Notes: generated by a model from the sequence alone, not told the origin. Counted from the stretch's first letter, positions 8,062 through 18,285 are shown. The stretch is 64,000 bases of DNA from Marinomonas primoryensis (GCF_013372285.1 NZ_CP054301.1:2287001-2351000), one strand, 5' to 3'. Made by a program: numbers and translations.

Positions 8062-9471
8062 ATGCCCTTTTCTGATACGAGAATATTTATCATGCCGACA
8101 AGCACACAAAATAAGGCCTCAGAGCCTTCAAATGCCATGCTATTACTGATTACGCGACTGCATTTTTATATCGGTTTTTTTATCGGGCCGTTTATTTTTA
8201 TTGCCGCTTTAACAGGAACACTTTATGTCCTTTCTCCTCAACTTGAGGATGCCATCTATAAAGAAGCACTGACAACACAAAGCGTTGGAGAGAGTAAAAC
8301 ACTTGCGGAGCAAATTACCGCTGCAAGATCGCATCTTAGCAGCGACTTAACCTTATTTGCGGTTCGCCCTGCTCCAGAACAAGGTGACACGACACGAGTT
8401 ATGTTTCTAGACCCTACCGCCAACCTAACTGGCGCAAGAGCATTGTTTATTGACCCTGTCACATTGGATTTAAAAGGTAATCTACCTGTATACGGAACCA
8501 GCGGCGTATTACCACTGAGAACCACCATAGATTTCCTTCATCGCCAACTACTTCTAGGGGAAGTAGGTCGCTATTACAGCGAATTGGCGGCGTCTTGGCT
8601 TTGGATCTCGGCATTGGGTGGGTTATTTCTGTGGTACAAGGGCGGGAAAAAAAATCAGCTTGAATTTGCATCGAAAACAGTACATTTGCGCAAACGCAGA
8701 CGCCACTATCAATTAGGCCTGTGTATCTTCATTGGTTTAATATTTGTCTCAGTCACTGGCCTCACCTGGTCAAAATGGGCTGGCGGTAACATTGGCGCAT
8801 TACGCGAAAATATTGGCTGGGTTACCCCTTCTGTCTCTTTAGATTTAGCCGCAAGCAATGTAGTTGTCACATCAGATGAGCACGCTGATCACATTCATCA
8901 TCGCGATGCAGAGCCAAATGTCGACACTCCTGACATTCGTACAAATCCAGATTTATTATTTGATGGTGTGTTAACAGCGGCGCGTAATGCTGGCATCGAT
9001 GCCAACAAGCTTGAAATAAAACCCGCTAAAGGCGAAGGCAAAGCCTGGTTCGTACGTGAAATAGACCGCTCTTGGCCGACTCAAGTAGACAGTGTTGCTG
9101 TTGATGCAGCCACCATGACCGTCACGAGCCGCGCTGACTTTGCGAATTTCCCGCTGGTCGCTAAATTAATTCGTTGGGGAATTGATGCTCACATGGGCAT
9201 TTTGTTTGGCGCCATCAACCAAATCATACTGACGGTATTCGGCTTGTCTTTGTGCTTAATGATTATATGGGGCTATAAAATGTGGTGGATTCGTCGCCCA
9301 TCGGCAGGATCAACGTCTAAGCCTTTGCTTCAAGCATGGGCGAAGCTTTCGGCCATTCAAAAAACACTGACCCTTCTCGTCACACTATTTTTGGGCGTCA
9401 GCTTACCGGTTATGGGCGTCAGCCTACTGGCTTTCCTGTTAATTGATATTTGGCGCTGGAAACGTCAATAA
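8062..9471 (+). CDS. PepSY-associated transmembrane protein (PiuB-like)
   Basis: A 469-residue inner-membrane protein with about four main spans: near residues 30-60, 175-195, 218-238 and 385-410, plus a hydrophobic C-terminus near 430-465. Large periplasmic regions resemble PepSY domains. A His-rich loop HADHIHHRDAE is near residue 275. Proteins of this type occur with iron or copper uptake genes and may act as ferric or cupric reductases, but that is family-level inference. The ATG at 8062 has AGAGG 8 bases upstream; MPTSTQNK at 8092 is a weaker alternative. Its neighbour DUF2946 also carries His clusters, so the pair may share a metal-related job. Confidence 0.8.
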   Translation: MPFSDTRIFIMPTSTQNKASEPSNAMLLLITRLHFYIGFFIGPFIFIAALTGTLYVLSPQLEDAIYKEALTTQSVGESKTLAEQITAARSHLSSDLTLFAVRPAPEQGDTTRVMFLDPTANLTGARALFIDPVTLDLKGNLPVYGTSGVLPLRTTIDFLHRQLLLGEVGRYYSELAASWLWISALGGLFLWYKGGKKNQLEFASKTVHLRKRRRHYQLGLCIFIGLIFVSVTGLTWSKWAGGNIGALRENIGWVTPSVSLDLAASNVVVTSDEHADHIHHRDAEPNVDTPDIRTNPDLLFDGVLTAARNAGIDANKLEIKPAKGEGKAWFVREIDRSWPTQVDSVAVDAATMTVTSRADFANFPLVAKLIRWGIDAHMGILFGAINQIILTVFGLSLCLMIIWGYKMWWIRRPSAGSTSKPLLQAWAKLSAIQKTLTLLVTLFLGVSLPVMGVSLLAFLLIDIWRWKRQ

Positions 9472-9492
9472 AAGAAAGAAAGAATCAATCGT

Positions 9493-9521
9493 TCACCGAG
9501 CTTTTTTATAGCGCTCGGTGA
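9493..9521 (+). terminator. Terminator after the PepSY gene
   Basis: TCACCGAGC (9493-9501) pairs with GCTCGGTGA (9513-9521) around an 11-base loop, followed by GCCTTTTATTT. It is 20 bases after the stop. Confidence 0.85.
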
Positions 9522-9639
9522 GCCTTTTATTTAACGCACCGCCTTTCAAAAGCCCTTTTCTTTAGGGTTTCTTCTGGCCTCTCGCCTTGTTATCAGTAAA
9601 ATACACACCTTATTAAATTGCCGCCAGAAAACGATCTTT

Positions 9640-10584
9640 ATGGACTCACAAGCACTCGCTACCCTTTCAGAACAGGTGTTACTCAAACTTATATCGTCAC
9701 CACAAGACACCCAACGACTTTTTCATGGACGAGGCAGGTGCTTTCCAGGACTTGAACACATCACGGTAGATTGGCTTGAAGGTCAAGTATTGGTTTCCCT
9801 TTTCAAGGAGCCGACGTCGGATTCATTAGATAAATTAAATAATGAACTTATCAATTGGACGAATAAAAAAGAATGGTCAGCCAGCAAAGTGCAATCACTC
9901 CTGCTTCAGCATCGAAGTCGAGAGAGAAGTCCTACAGAATGCTTATGGGGCAATTATCAAGAACACCAAGTCGTTAACGAAGAAGGGTTACTTTTTCAAC
10001 TCGATTTAGGAGAGAACCAAAATTCCGGTCTTTTTTTAGACATGCGATACGGGCGGCGCTGGGTAAGAGAGAACAGCCAAGACAAACGAGTCCTCAATTT
10101 ATTCGCATATACTTGCGGCTTTTCTATTGCCGCTATCGCTGGCGGCGCCGATTTCGTTGTTAATTTAGACATGGCAAAAGCCGTTCTTAGTCGAGGAAGA
10201 GAAAACCACCGACTCAATAAGCACGATTTAAATAACGTTAAATTTTTTGCTCATGATATTTTCAAGTCATGGGGGAAAATTAAAAAATACGGCGAATATG
10301 ATTTAATTATCATCGACCCACCCACCTTTCAGCGCGGCAGTTTTGCGCTAACAAAAGACTATCAGAAAATATTACGCCGATTACCAGAGCTGCTCACAGA
10401 AAATGGTCAAGTGCTTGCCTGTGTAAACGACCCGACCATTCCTGCGCAGTTTCTCATTGATGGCATGCGTGAAGAAGCCCCCAGCTTGGAATACCAGTAT
10501 CGACTTGATAATCCGCCAGAGTTTCTCGACATTGATATCGAAAGCGGCTTAAAAGCACTTATTTTCCAAAAGAAAAAATCATAA
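9640..10584 (+). CDS. SAM-dependent methyltransferase, RlmI/RlmK-like (PF10672 type)
   Basis: A 314-residue class I methyltransferase. The SAM-binding motif I is VLNLFAYTCGFSIAA near residue 150, the acidic motif II follows at VVNLDMAK, and the catalytic-type motif IIDPPTFQRGSF is near residue 225. The preceding FLDMRYGRRWVR is typical of the rRNA 5-methylcytosine/guanine methyltransferase relatives of YccW. The substrate is probably RNA but cannot be named. It stands after a terminator and is followed at 30 bases by a small gene, probably in the same transcript. Confidence 0.8.
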   Translation: MDSQALATLSEQVLLKLISSPQDTQRLFHGRGRCFPGLEHITVDWLEGQVLVSLFKEPTSDSLDKLNNELINWTNKKEWSASKVQSLLLQHRSRERSPTECLWGNYQEHQVVNEEGLLFQLDLGENQNSGLFLDMRYGRRWVRENSQDKRVLNLFAYTCGFSIAAIAGGADFVVNLDMAKAVLSRGRENHRLNKHDLNNVKFFAHDIFKSWGKIKKYGEYDLIIIDPPTFQRGSFALTKDYQKILRRLPELLTENGQVLACVNDPTIPAQFLIDGMREEAPSLEYQYRLDNPPEFLDIDIESGLKALIFQKKKS

Positions 10585-10613
10585 CGAACACTAACAAAAC
10601 AAAGGAAAGCACA

Positions 10614-10784
10614 ATGTCTAAAACAACCGTGACATTTGAATACGAAAAAGAAACTAAAAACAGCGTGCGCTATCAAGAAATCCCAGAAGAAGGGAAAGCG
10701 CCTATCATGGGAACGCTCTATGTTCAAAAATGGTTTGCTGGCAGCTCTAAAACGCTAGAAATTACCATCGAGAAAAAAGACTAA
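10614..10784 (+). CDS. Small conserved-looking protein, 56 residues
   Basis: An ATG at 10614 with AAAGGA 8 bases upstream opens 56 codons ending in TAA. The product starts MSKTTVTFEYEKETKNSV and contains PIMGTLYVQKWFAGSS and LEITIEKKD. It is charged, soluble and predicted mostly beta. I recall similar small hypothetical proteins with a TLYVQKW core in other bacteria but know no function. Location 30 bases behind the methyltransferase suggests one operon. A strong Shine-Dalgarno, no rare codons and the terminator right after support a real gene. Confidence 0.75.
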   Translation: MSKTTVTFEYEKETKNSVRYQEIPEEGKAPIMGTLYVQKWFAGSSKTLEITIEKKD

Positions 10785-10793
10785 AATTCACTA

Positions 10794-10829
10794 AATAAAA
10801 CGGTAATCGTTTTTTATTATCGTTTTATT
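10794..10829. terminator. A/T-rich bidirectional terminator
   Basis: AATAAAACGGTAAT (10794-10807) pairs with ATTATCGTTTTATT (10816-10829), with one G-T pair and a T-rich loop. It lies between the small gene on the plus strand and the convergent EamA gene ending at 10850, so it may serve both. Confidence 0.65.
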
Positions 10830-10849
10830 ATTACTAAAGCACTGAAACG

Positions 10850-11755
10850 TCAAATTTTCAGTAGAGGTCGCTTAATAGGCAATACATTCCCCACTATTGT
10901 ACCGACCGAAATACAAACCAGAGCGATAATAAGCCCAACAGTAATTTGCTCTCCAAATAATGGAACTGCGAACATACTCGCAAGTAACGGCACTATAGCC
11001 ATCAGCGCGCCCATTTTAGTAGCACCTAAGATATGTACAGCCTTACCGTAGCAAACAAACTGCACCGCGATCGCCATAATCGCTTGATAAAAGGCCTGTA
11101 GCCCAATCATGCTGTAGGAAACGCCCTGAAACGCATTAGACATCTGAGTGAAGTAATAAGGCGTATAGAGCAAAGTAGTCACTGTAATAACACCCAACGT
11201 AGCGTGCCACGGAGCAAATTTCCAGCGCCTTAACAGGACGGTAAATATACCCCAAAATAAACATGCAGCGACAAAGCTGATATCACCCAGCCAATAAGAA
11301 ACACCTGACAACAAGGTTTCTAACAGCAAAGCTAAAATCCCTAAACTGCTGATTCCTATTCCCATCCAAGCAAACCGAGAGTGCCGTTCTCCAGCCAGAA
11401 AATAAGCTAGTACAGCAATCATAATTGGCATCAACCCTGGCAATAATAAAGCCGCATGGGTTGCAGGGGCGTATTGAAAACCATTAAACACTGAGAGCGA
11501 ATAAGCCAACCCACCGATAGCACCGACCGCTATCATTCGCCATTGAAAAATCACTTTTCGGTGAATCCAAATAAAGGGAAAAAATAGCACAAACGCCGTG
11601 CCAAATCGCACTATCATCATGTCTGGTAAAGACAGTGAAGCTAATGCGCCGGCCCGTGAGATCAGAATAAAACCCGTCCACACCATGATCGCAATTAAAG
11701 CCAAGGCGTAGCCTTTCACCATAACCTTAGTGTCCAATGATGACTGGTCTTTCAT
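10850..11755 (-). CDS. EamA/DMT-family permease
   Basis: An inner-membrane protein of about 302 residues made of two EamA repeats and about ten helices, the drug/metabolite transporter fold. The substrate is unknown; relatives export amino acids or metabolites. The frame is open further upstream to an ATG at 11809 (MMMAVILLFFSNRRDAKN). The start at 11755 (MKDQSSLDTKV) gives the usual family length and places the first helix YALALIAIMVWTGFI near residue 15. It converges on the methyltransferase operon. A fragment of another gene lies upstream on the same strand. Confidence 0.8.
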   Translation of the reverse strand: MKDQSSLDTKVMVKGYALALIAIMVWTGFILISRAGALASLSLPDMMIVRFGTAFVLFFPFIWIHRKVIFQWRMIAVGAIGGLAYSLSVFNGFQYAPATHAALLLPGLMPIMIAVLAYFLAGERHSRFAWMGIGISSLGILALLLETLLSGVSYWLGDISFVAACLFWGIFTVLLRRWKFAPWHATLGVITVTTLLYTPYYFTQMSNAFQGVSYSMIGLQAFYQAIMAIAVQFVCYGKAVHILGATKMGALMAIVPLLASMFAVPLFGEQITVGLIIALVCISVGTIVGNVLPIKRPLLKI

Positions 11756-11941
11756 GTTTTTTGCATCTCTGCGATTAGAAAAGAAAAGCAGTATAACTGC
11801 CATCATCACTTGGAAATAGCCAAAAAATAAGACATTAGGATAGTATCGTTTAAGAGTCCCGGCCCCTTGAGACTGTAACTCAATTGGCGCATCGCCCAGC
11901 TTGATAGCAAACCCAATTACTCTGGGTGGACTTTGCAGACC

Positions 11942-12061
11942 TTACAATTTCACCCGACTATTAATCGAACCCAACCCCTCAACCTCACAGAGAACAATAT
12001 CACCAGCTACTAAGAAAGCGGGAGATGTCATTGCAACACCGACACCTTCAGGTGGTATAAC
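11942..12061 (-). pseudogene. C-terminal fragment of a fumarylacetoacetate hydrolase family gene
   Basis: Reading the minus strand from 12061 gives 39 codons ending in TAA at 11942. They contain IPPEGVGVAMTSPAFL, then AGDIVLCEVEGLGSINSR. This is the conserved C-terminus of FAH/MhpD-family enzymes (TGTPxGVG ... L.PGD.V..EIEGLG...N.V). No start codon, ribosome site or upstream catalytic part exists, because the groEL terminator lies only about 60 bases further up. The usual TGT before P is lost (CGVIPP). I read it as the relic of a deleted gene that once preceded the EamA permease. Confidence 0.75.
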
Positions 12062-12122
12062 CCCACATATCATAGCCCTCCAAGGTGTAAACCTATTTCA
12101 GGATGGGACACATTAACAAATA

Positions 12123-12154
12123 AAAAAGCCCGAACATTACTATTCGGGCTTTTT
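12123..12154 (-). terminator. groESL operon terminator
   Basis: AAAAAGCCCGAA (12123-12134) pairs perfectly with TTCGGGCTTTTT (12143-12154) with an eight-base loop. It lies 45 bases beyond the groEL stop on the minus strand and ends in a T-run in that direction. Confidence 0.92.
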
Positions 12155-12198
12155 CTTATGACTAGAATGTAGCGGTATAGAGTTTACACTCTATTTTT

Positions 12199-13863
<1,665 letters not shown>

Positions 13864-13901
13864 TTAAATATTGCAAATCGAATATGAACCACAAAGACAA
13901 T

Positions 13902-14192
13902 TTAGGCTTCAACAACACCGTAAATTTCGTCTTCTTTCATAATAAGTAGTTCTTCACCATTGATTTTCACTGTCTGACCTGAATACTGACCAAACAACAC
14001 AGTGTCACCAACACTAACAGCTAACGCTTGAACGTCACCATTAGATTGAATACGACCCGTACCCACAGCCAAAACTTCACCTTGCGTAGGCTTTTCTGTT
14101 GCAGAACCAGGAAGAACGATACCAGATGCGGTTGTTGTCTCTTCTTCTTTACGGCGAACAACAACACGATCGTGCAAAGGGCGAATATTCAT
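13902..14192 (-). CDS. groES: Co-chaperonin GroES
   Basis: A 96-residue GroES with the canonical start [18 protein letters not shown], the mobile loop [20 protein letters not shown] and the C-terminal [17 protein letters not shown]. The ATG at 14192 is preferred over an in-frame TTG immediately upstream; GGAG lies about 10 bases before it. It caps the GroEL ring. It is the first gene of a two-gene operon with groEL. Confidence 0.97.
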   Translation of the reverse strand: MNIRPLHDRVVVRRKEEETTTASGIVLPGSATEKPTQGEVLAVGTGRIQSNGDVQALAVSVGDTVLFGQYSGQTVKINGEELLIMKEDEIYGVVEA

Positions 14193-14276
14193 CAATCATT
14201 TTCTCCAATTAAAACAACACCAGGATTCCCCTGGCAGGATTTAAATCTCATGGTATACACAAGAATCTCTCATCGG

Positions 14277-14307
14277 CTTTATATACGGTTAGTAATTCGT
14301 ATTTCAA
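14277..14307 (-). promoter_or_regulatory. Candidate heat-shock / vegetative promoter of groESL
   Basis: Reading the minus strand, TTGAAA (14307-14302) is followed after 13 bases by CCGTATATAA (from 14288). This resembles a sigma-32 promoter (TTGAAA ... CCCCATNT). The same bases give a sigma-70 arrangement TTGAAA-16-TATATA. It lies about 85-115 bases upstream of the groES start. Confidence 0.55.
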
Positions 14308-14320
14308 CCCACGCGAAAAA

Positions 14321-14791
14321 TTATTTTTTATCTATTAAATCATTATCTTCATTTGCGTATTCACCTTCAATGATCTCCCCTTCTTGTCGTGATGCATAAC
14401 CTTGCCCACCACGCCATTGATTACCACGAGCCATCATTGAACTAATGAACTTAAGAACCAAACCGGCAGCGAACAGCTTTCTAAGTGGCGGAACCAGTAA
14501 TAATGCGCCAATAGCGTCCGTCACGAACCCTGGGATCAGTAGACACAAACCTGCAAAAATTAACATCAAGCCTTCAGCAACTTCCGAGGCAGGCAACTCA
14601 CCACGACGCATTTTCTCTTGCGCTTTTAAAGAGGTTTCTAACCCTTGCTTACGAATGAGCGTGACACCTACAATAGCGGTAAGAAATACCAAACCAACGG
14701 TTGCCAATGCTCCAATCTTACTACCGACTTGGATCAAGACCGTCATTTCAATAATGGGCACTAGAATAAAAAGTAAAAGAGCAAATCTCAT
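14321..14791 (-). CDS. fxsA: FxsA family membrane protein
   Basis: A 156-residue inner-membrane protein. Two or three helices are clear: residues 2-22 (RFALLLFILVPIIEMTVLI), 28-48 and about 75-95 (LMLIFAGLCLLIPGFVTDAIG). FxsA of E. coli affects exclusion of phage T7 by F. The gene is immediately upstream of groES, as in E. coli. The ATG at 14791 has AGAAGG 6 bases upstream and replaces a longer reading frame that begins at 14824. The tail is rich in polar and acidic residues. Confidence 0.9.
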   Translation of the reverse strand: MRFALLLFILVPIIEMTVLIQVGSKIGALATVGLVFLTAIVGVTLIRKQGLETSLKAQEKMRRGELPASEVAEGLMLIFAGLCLLIPGFVTDAIGALLLVPPLRKLFAAGLVLKFISSMMARGNQWRGGQGYASRQEGEIIEGEYANEDNDLIDKK

Positions 14792-14840
14792 AATCACCTT
14801 CTTTAATTTGATACTTGAATTCAACGAATAACACCTATCT

Positions 14841-15164
14841 ATGGGCGAACGTGTGACTAATCAAGCGATGGACCATTTTAAATCTCAAGTACTCGTCATT
14901 TTAAACGAAGTGCCGTCAGGAGAATGCATAGCTTATGGAGAGCTGGCCAAGCAAGCAGGTTTTCCTAGCTATGCACGGCAAGTGGGTCGTTTAATAAAAA
15001 ACCTTCCCAAAGACACTAAATTACCTTGGCACAGAGTAGTAAACTCGCAACGCAAAATCAGTTTCGCAGAAAATACAGACGCCTATATTAGGCAAAGGGC
15101 AAGGCTTGAACAAGAAGGTTGGATTATCGTTGGTACAAGGCTGACCATAAATGAACATCCATAA
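14841..15164 (+). CDS. Alkyltransferase-like DNA-binding protein (ATL, MGMT fold without the active cysteine)
   Basis: About 107 residues of the DNA-binding MGMT domain: IAYGELAKQAGFPSYARQVGR with the helix-turn-helix and arginine finger, then LPWHRVVNSQ where the methyl-accepting PCHRV cysteine is tryptophan. Loss of this cysteine defines ATL proteins, which bind O6-alkylguanine and direct nucleotide excision repair instead of reversing the damage. Starts at 14841, 14853 (GTG) or 14868 (MDHFKSQ) are all possible, and none has a clear ribosome site. It is divergent from fxsA. Confidence 0.85.
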   Translation: MGERVTNQAMDHFKSQVLVILNEVPSGECIAYGELAKQAGFPSYARQVGRLIKNLPKDTKLPWHRVVNSQRKISFAENTDAYIRQRARLEQEGWIIVGTRLTINEHP

Positions 15165-15239
15165 AATTAAGGGGGGCGCTAGAAAAAATCAAGGCTCCCC
15201 TTTCTCAACTTACACTCTAAAAAAATTAGGTCTAAATAC

Positions 15240-15725
15240 TTAATCTCTAAAGTTAGTAAATTGAACCGGTTGAGCTAAGTCAGCACTACGTAACAACGCC
15301 ATGACTTGCTGTAATTCATCACGTTTTTTACCAGTAACGCGAAGTTGATCACCTTGAATTTGCGCCTGCACTTTGATTTTACTTTCTTTAATCAGCTTTA
15401 CGATTTTTTTCGCTTCATCCGTTTCAAGCCCTTCTTTCATTCTAACCGCTTGCGATGCACGCAGATTGCCTTTTACTACGTCTTCTTTTTCTAAACTTTT
15501 TAAATCAATATTACGGCCAACCAATTTTTGATTTAAAATATCAGACATCTGACGAAGTTGAGGTTCCGCCTCAGCCTCCATCACAACACTAGTTTTATCT
15601 TTAATTTCATAACTTGCTTTTACACCCTTAAAATCATAACGAGTGACAATTTCTCGGTTAGCTTGGTCCACGGCATTACTGACTTCGTGCCAATCTAGCT
15701 CAGATACTACGTCAAATGATGGCAT
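15240..15725 (-). CDS. yajQ: YajQ family nucleotide-binding protein
   Basis: A 161-residue protein, full family length. It starts MPSFDVVSELDWHEVSNAVDQ and contains RYDFKGVKA and VTGKKRDELQQVMALLR. YajQ-type proteins bind nucleotides, in some species cyclic di-GMP; the cellular role varies. AAGGAG lies upstream of the ATG on the minus strand. It stands as a single gene with a diverging ketopantoate reductase. Confidence 0.95.
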   Translation of the reverse strand: MPSFDVVSELDWHEVSNAVDQANREIVTRYDFKGVKASYEIKDKTSVVMEAEAEPQLRQMSDILNQKLVGRNIDLKSLEKEDVVKGNLRASQAVRMKEGLETDEAKKIVKLIKESKIKVQAQIQGDQLRVTGKKRDELQQVMALLRSADLAQPVQFTNFRD

Positions 15726-15808
15726 TTTCTGCTCCTTTTCATGTTCAAATAGGTATTTTGGAGCGATAATAACAGGGATTGAAATAAAACACCTAATGGA
15801 AAACTATT

Positions 15809-16756
15809 ATGAAGAACACGCCTTGGTTAGTCATCGGCGCTGGCGCTATCGGTCTATTTTGGGCCTGTAAGCTAGAAAAACTCGGCAATAAGGTCCATCT
15901 AGTGTATCGGTCAGAGAGTCCTGGTAAAAAAATAACGCTGGAATCACTAACCAATGAAGACGGCCAGCAAAAAATCACAGCGACAAAACACAAAATCAAA
16001 AGCTTTGCCGCCGACGAGCTAAGCGAGCAATACGACAACGTACTGCTCTGCACAAAATCATTTGACTTAAAAGATGCGTTTCTAAAAGTCGCTGAACACA
16101 TTACAGACGATGCGAATATTGCCTGTCTGTGTAACGGCATAGGCGCTCAAGAAGAATTGCAAAGCGTGCTATCGGATAACCAAACGCTATGGGCAGGAAT
16201 AACCAGTGAAGGGGTTTTGAAAATAGAAGCCCATCACATTAAACATACCGGTTTAGGTGACACTTACTTTGGCGAATGGCGACCATCAACACCAGCCAAA
16301 ACGTTTCCAATTGACAGCTTAACCGTCACTAATATTCGCCAAAGGATGATTGAAAAACTGGCCGTCAATGCAGTCATTAACCCTATTACCGCGATCTTCA
16401 ACATACACAACGGCGACATTCTAAACGATGAGTTCAAGCCCTTGGTTAGCGCAACATTGTCTGAATTAGCAAATATATTTTCCCATCCAAAATTCAGCTA
16501 CGCCGAACAAAGCCAACACTTAACCTGTGAAAATCTTAAAAACAGGGTGAATACCATCGCTCAGCTGACACGTTTAAATCGATCCTCAATGCACGAAGAC
16601 ATCAGATTACAACGACAAACTGAAAACAGTTTCATTTCTGGCTTTCTTCTGAATAACAGCCCAATAGACCTACCAATTCAACAACTACTGTTTAATGGCA
16701 TCGCCTTTCCAGAGCAACGTGAAGAGACACAAAAAAAGCTGCTAAGTATTACTTAG
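15809..16756 (+). CDS. 2-dehydropantoate 2-reductase family protein
   Basis: A 315-residue protein with an N-terminal Rossmann site (VIGAGAIGLFWACKL, residues 8-22) and the ApbA C-terminal domain, including KLAVNAVINPITAI near residue 190 with the catalytic lysine. PanE reduces ketopantoate to pantoate in coenzyme A synthesis with NADPH. Paralogues of other specificity exist, so the symbol panE is likely but not certain. Its stop codon lies inside the terminator stem at 16731-16767. Confidence 0.85.
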   Translation: MKNTPWLVIGAGAIGLFWACKLEKLGNKVHLVYRSESPGKKITLESLTNEDGQQKITATKHKIKSFAADELSEQYDNVLLCTKSFDLKDAFLKVAEHITDDANIACLCNGIGAQEELQSVLSDNQTLWAGITSEGVLKIEAHHIKHTGLGDTYFGEWRPSTPAKTFPIDSLTVTNIRQRMIEKLAVNAVINPITAIFNIHNGDILNDEFKPLVSATLSELANIFSHPKFSYAEQSQHLTCENLKNRVNTIAQLTRLNRSSMHEDIRLQRQTENSFISGFLLNNSPIDLPIQQLLFNGIAFPEQREETQKKLLSIT

Positions 16757-16767
16757 CAGCTTTTTTT
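16731..16767. terminator. Terminator overlapping the end of the reductase gene
   Basis: AAAAAAAGCTGCTAAG (16731-16746) pairs with CTTAGCAGCTTTTTTT (16752-16767) around TATTA. The stem includes the last five codons and the TAG stop of the plus-strand gene. The symmetric A and T runs allow bidirectional termination for the convergent cvfB as well. Confidence 0.92.
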
Positions 16768-16811
16768 GGGGTTCAACTATTTATAAACTCAGTCCAACTG
16801 TTTTAAAAAAC

Positions 16812-17645
16812 TTACAGTTTGGTGATTTTTTCTTTTGTAAGTTGAATTTTTTTCTCTTTATACAGTGCACCAATTGCTTTTTTATAGGTCGCTTTACTGA
16901 CTTTAAAAACAGCATAAATAGCTTCGGGAGACGCTTTATCTGTTAATGGAGACTCTCCACCCTGTGCATCCAAGTAATCCAAAATATCATCTAAAATATT
17001 GCGAACTTTCTTATAACCCACTTCTTGAAGACTCAAGTCAATCTTGCCATCTTCACGCATCTGTTTAATAAAACCAGTGGTTTTTTCACCTTTGCGGAGC
17101 TGCCTAAAAGCATCTTCAAAAAACAAAACACCCCAAAAACGATTATCAATAACGCACTTAAAACCAATATTGGTTTTATCACCAATGATAATAGAAACTT
17201 TATCGCCTACTTTGTATGGTGCTTCTTCGCGATTGAGCAGTGCATCCACTCTTGTTGTTGCCACAATACGGTTAGTGATGTTATCCAGGTAGATAAAAAG
17301 CAAATGTGTTTCGCCCTCTTCTACTCGATTTTTTTGCTGACTAAAAGGCACCAACAAATCTTTTGGTAAACCCCAATCAAAAAAAGCACCCACCTGATTG
17401 ACCGCGATTGCAGTTAGTGCAGCAAACTCACCAACTTGAGCCTTTGGTAAATCCGTTGTCGCAATTAATTTATCGTCCGAGTCTAAATAAACAAACACTT
17501 CTACGTCTTGGTCGACCAACAGACCTTTCGGTACATATCGTTTAGGCAGCAAAATTTCACCTAGTTGATCGGCGTCTAAATACACACCAAAATCTTTTTC
17601 TTTTACGACTCTTAATGTATTTAAGCGTCCAATTTGAGTAGCCAT
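16812..17645 (-). CDS. cvfB: CvfB/YitL family S1-type RNA-binding protein
   Basis: A 277-residue protein starting MATQIGRLNTLRVVKEKDFG, with repeated S1-like modules. The segments GVYLDADQLGEILLPKRYVP and GAFFDWGLPKDLLVPFSQQ recall CvfB. A winged-helix C-terminus follows near residue 225 (SPEAIYAVFKVSKATYKKAI). CvfB proteins bind RNA and influence virulence or stress genes. The ATG at 17645 with GGAG 6 bases upstream is chosen over a longer open frame reaching 17756. It follows the DUF1415 gene by 79 bases on the same strand. Confidence 0.88.
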   Translation of the reverse strand: MATQIGRLNTLRVVKEKDFGVYLDADQLGEILLPKRYVPKGLLVDQDVEVFVYLDSDDKLIATTDLPKAQVGEFAALTAIAVNQVGAFFDWGLPKDLLVPFSQQKNRVEEGETHLLFIYLDNITNRIVATTRVDALLNREEAPYKVGDKVSIIIGDKTNIGFKCVIDNRFWGVLFFEDAFRQLRKGEKTTGFIKQMREDGKIDLSLQEVGYKKVRNILDDILDYLDAQGGESPLTDKASPEAIYAVFKVSKATYKKAIGALYKEKKIQLTKEKITKL

Positions 17646-17724
17646 GAATTCTCCGGCAAGCAATTTTTTTCGCACTATACGCACTTCATGAGTAAGCGCA
17701 ATACTGATAGTTTGAAATCTCAAG

Positions 17725-18285
17725 TTAGTCTTTATCGACTGCCATACAAACAGCAAACATATCGTCTAACTTGGACTTCCCAAGCACTTCCATTTTTTCA
17801 ATATTTTGATTCGGGATCTGGGACGTATCACCATAAAACTCAATCGCTTTATCCATACTGGCCTCTCTTAATAAGTGCAGCATAGGATATGGCGAACGAT
17901 TGGTGTAATTCGAAACATCGTCTGGCTCTGTTCCTGAAAAGCAATAATTAGGATGAAATGTCGCCAACTGATAAACACCTTCGCAGCCTTGATCGAACAT
18001 TAAATCTTCAGCCGCTTCAACAAAGTCTAAATAACGATGAAAGTCATGAAACAGCGTTGAAAAAATAAGCAGTGTCGTTTCTGTTTCAGGATGTTCATCC
18101 AACCACTGAACCTCCGACATTAGTTCTTCCAATGCCACATCTATTTTCTTAGATCGCAAAACCATACAGCGAACGCTTTCTCTCTCCACTTCGCGCTTAG
18201 CAAACGGACAAACATTTAACGCCACAATAAAATCTTTTACCCACTTCATTGTTTGAGTGGTAACTAACTCATCCGATAGCAGCAT
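17725..18285 (-). CDS. DUF1415 family protein
   Basis: A 186-residue protein starting MLLSDELVTTQTMKWVKDFI. The conserved features are ALNVCPFAKRE near residue 25, QLATFHPNYCFSGTEPDD near residue 110 and NRSPYPMLHLLREAS. Cys and His residues in these segments are family-conserved, but no activity is established. The ATG at 18285 has AGAAGG 7 bases upstream; a TTG at 18303 is less likely. Confidence 0.85.
   Translation of the reverse strand: MLLSDELVTTQTMKWVKDFIVALNVCPFAKREVERESVRCMVLRSKKIDVALEELMSEVQWLDEHPETETTLLIFSTLFHDFHRYLDFVEAAEDLMFDQGCEGVYQLATFHPNYCFSGTEPDDVSNYTNRSPYPMLHLLREASMDKAIEFYGDTSQIPNQNIEKMEVLGKSKLDDMFAVCMAVDKD

Noticed and set aside
11901..12116. Plus-strand 71-codon frame beside the EamA gene
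   Set aside because: It has no ribosome site and is antisense to the fumarylacetoacetate-hydrolase relic, which explains its open frame.
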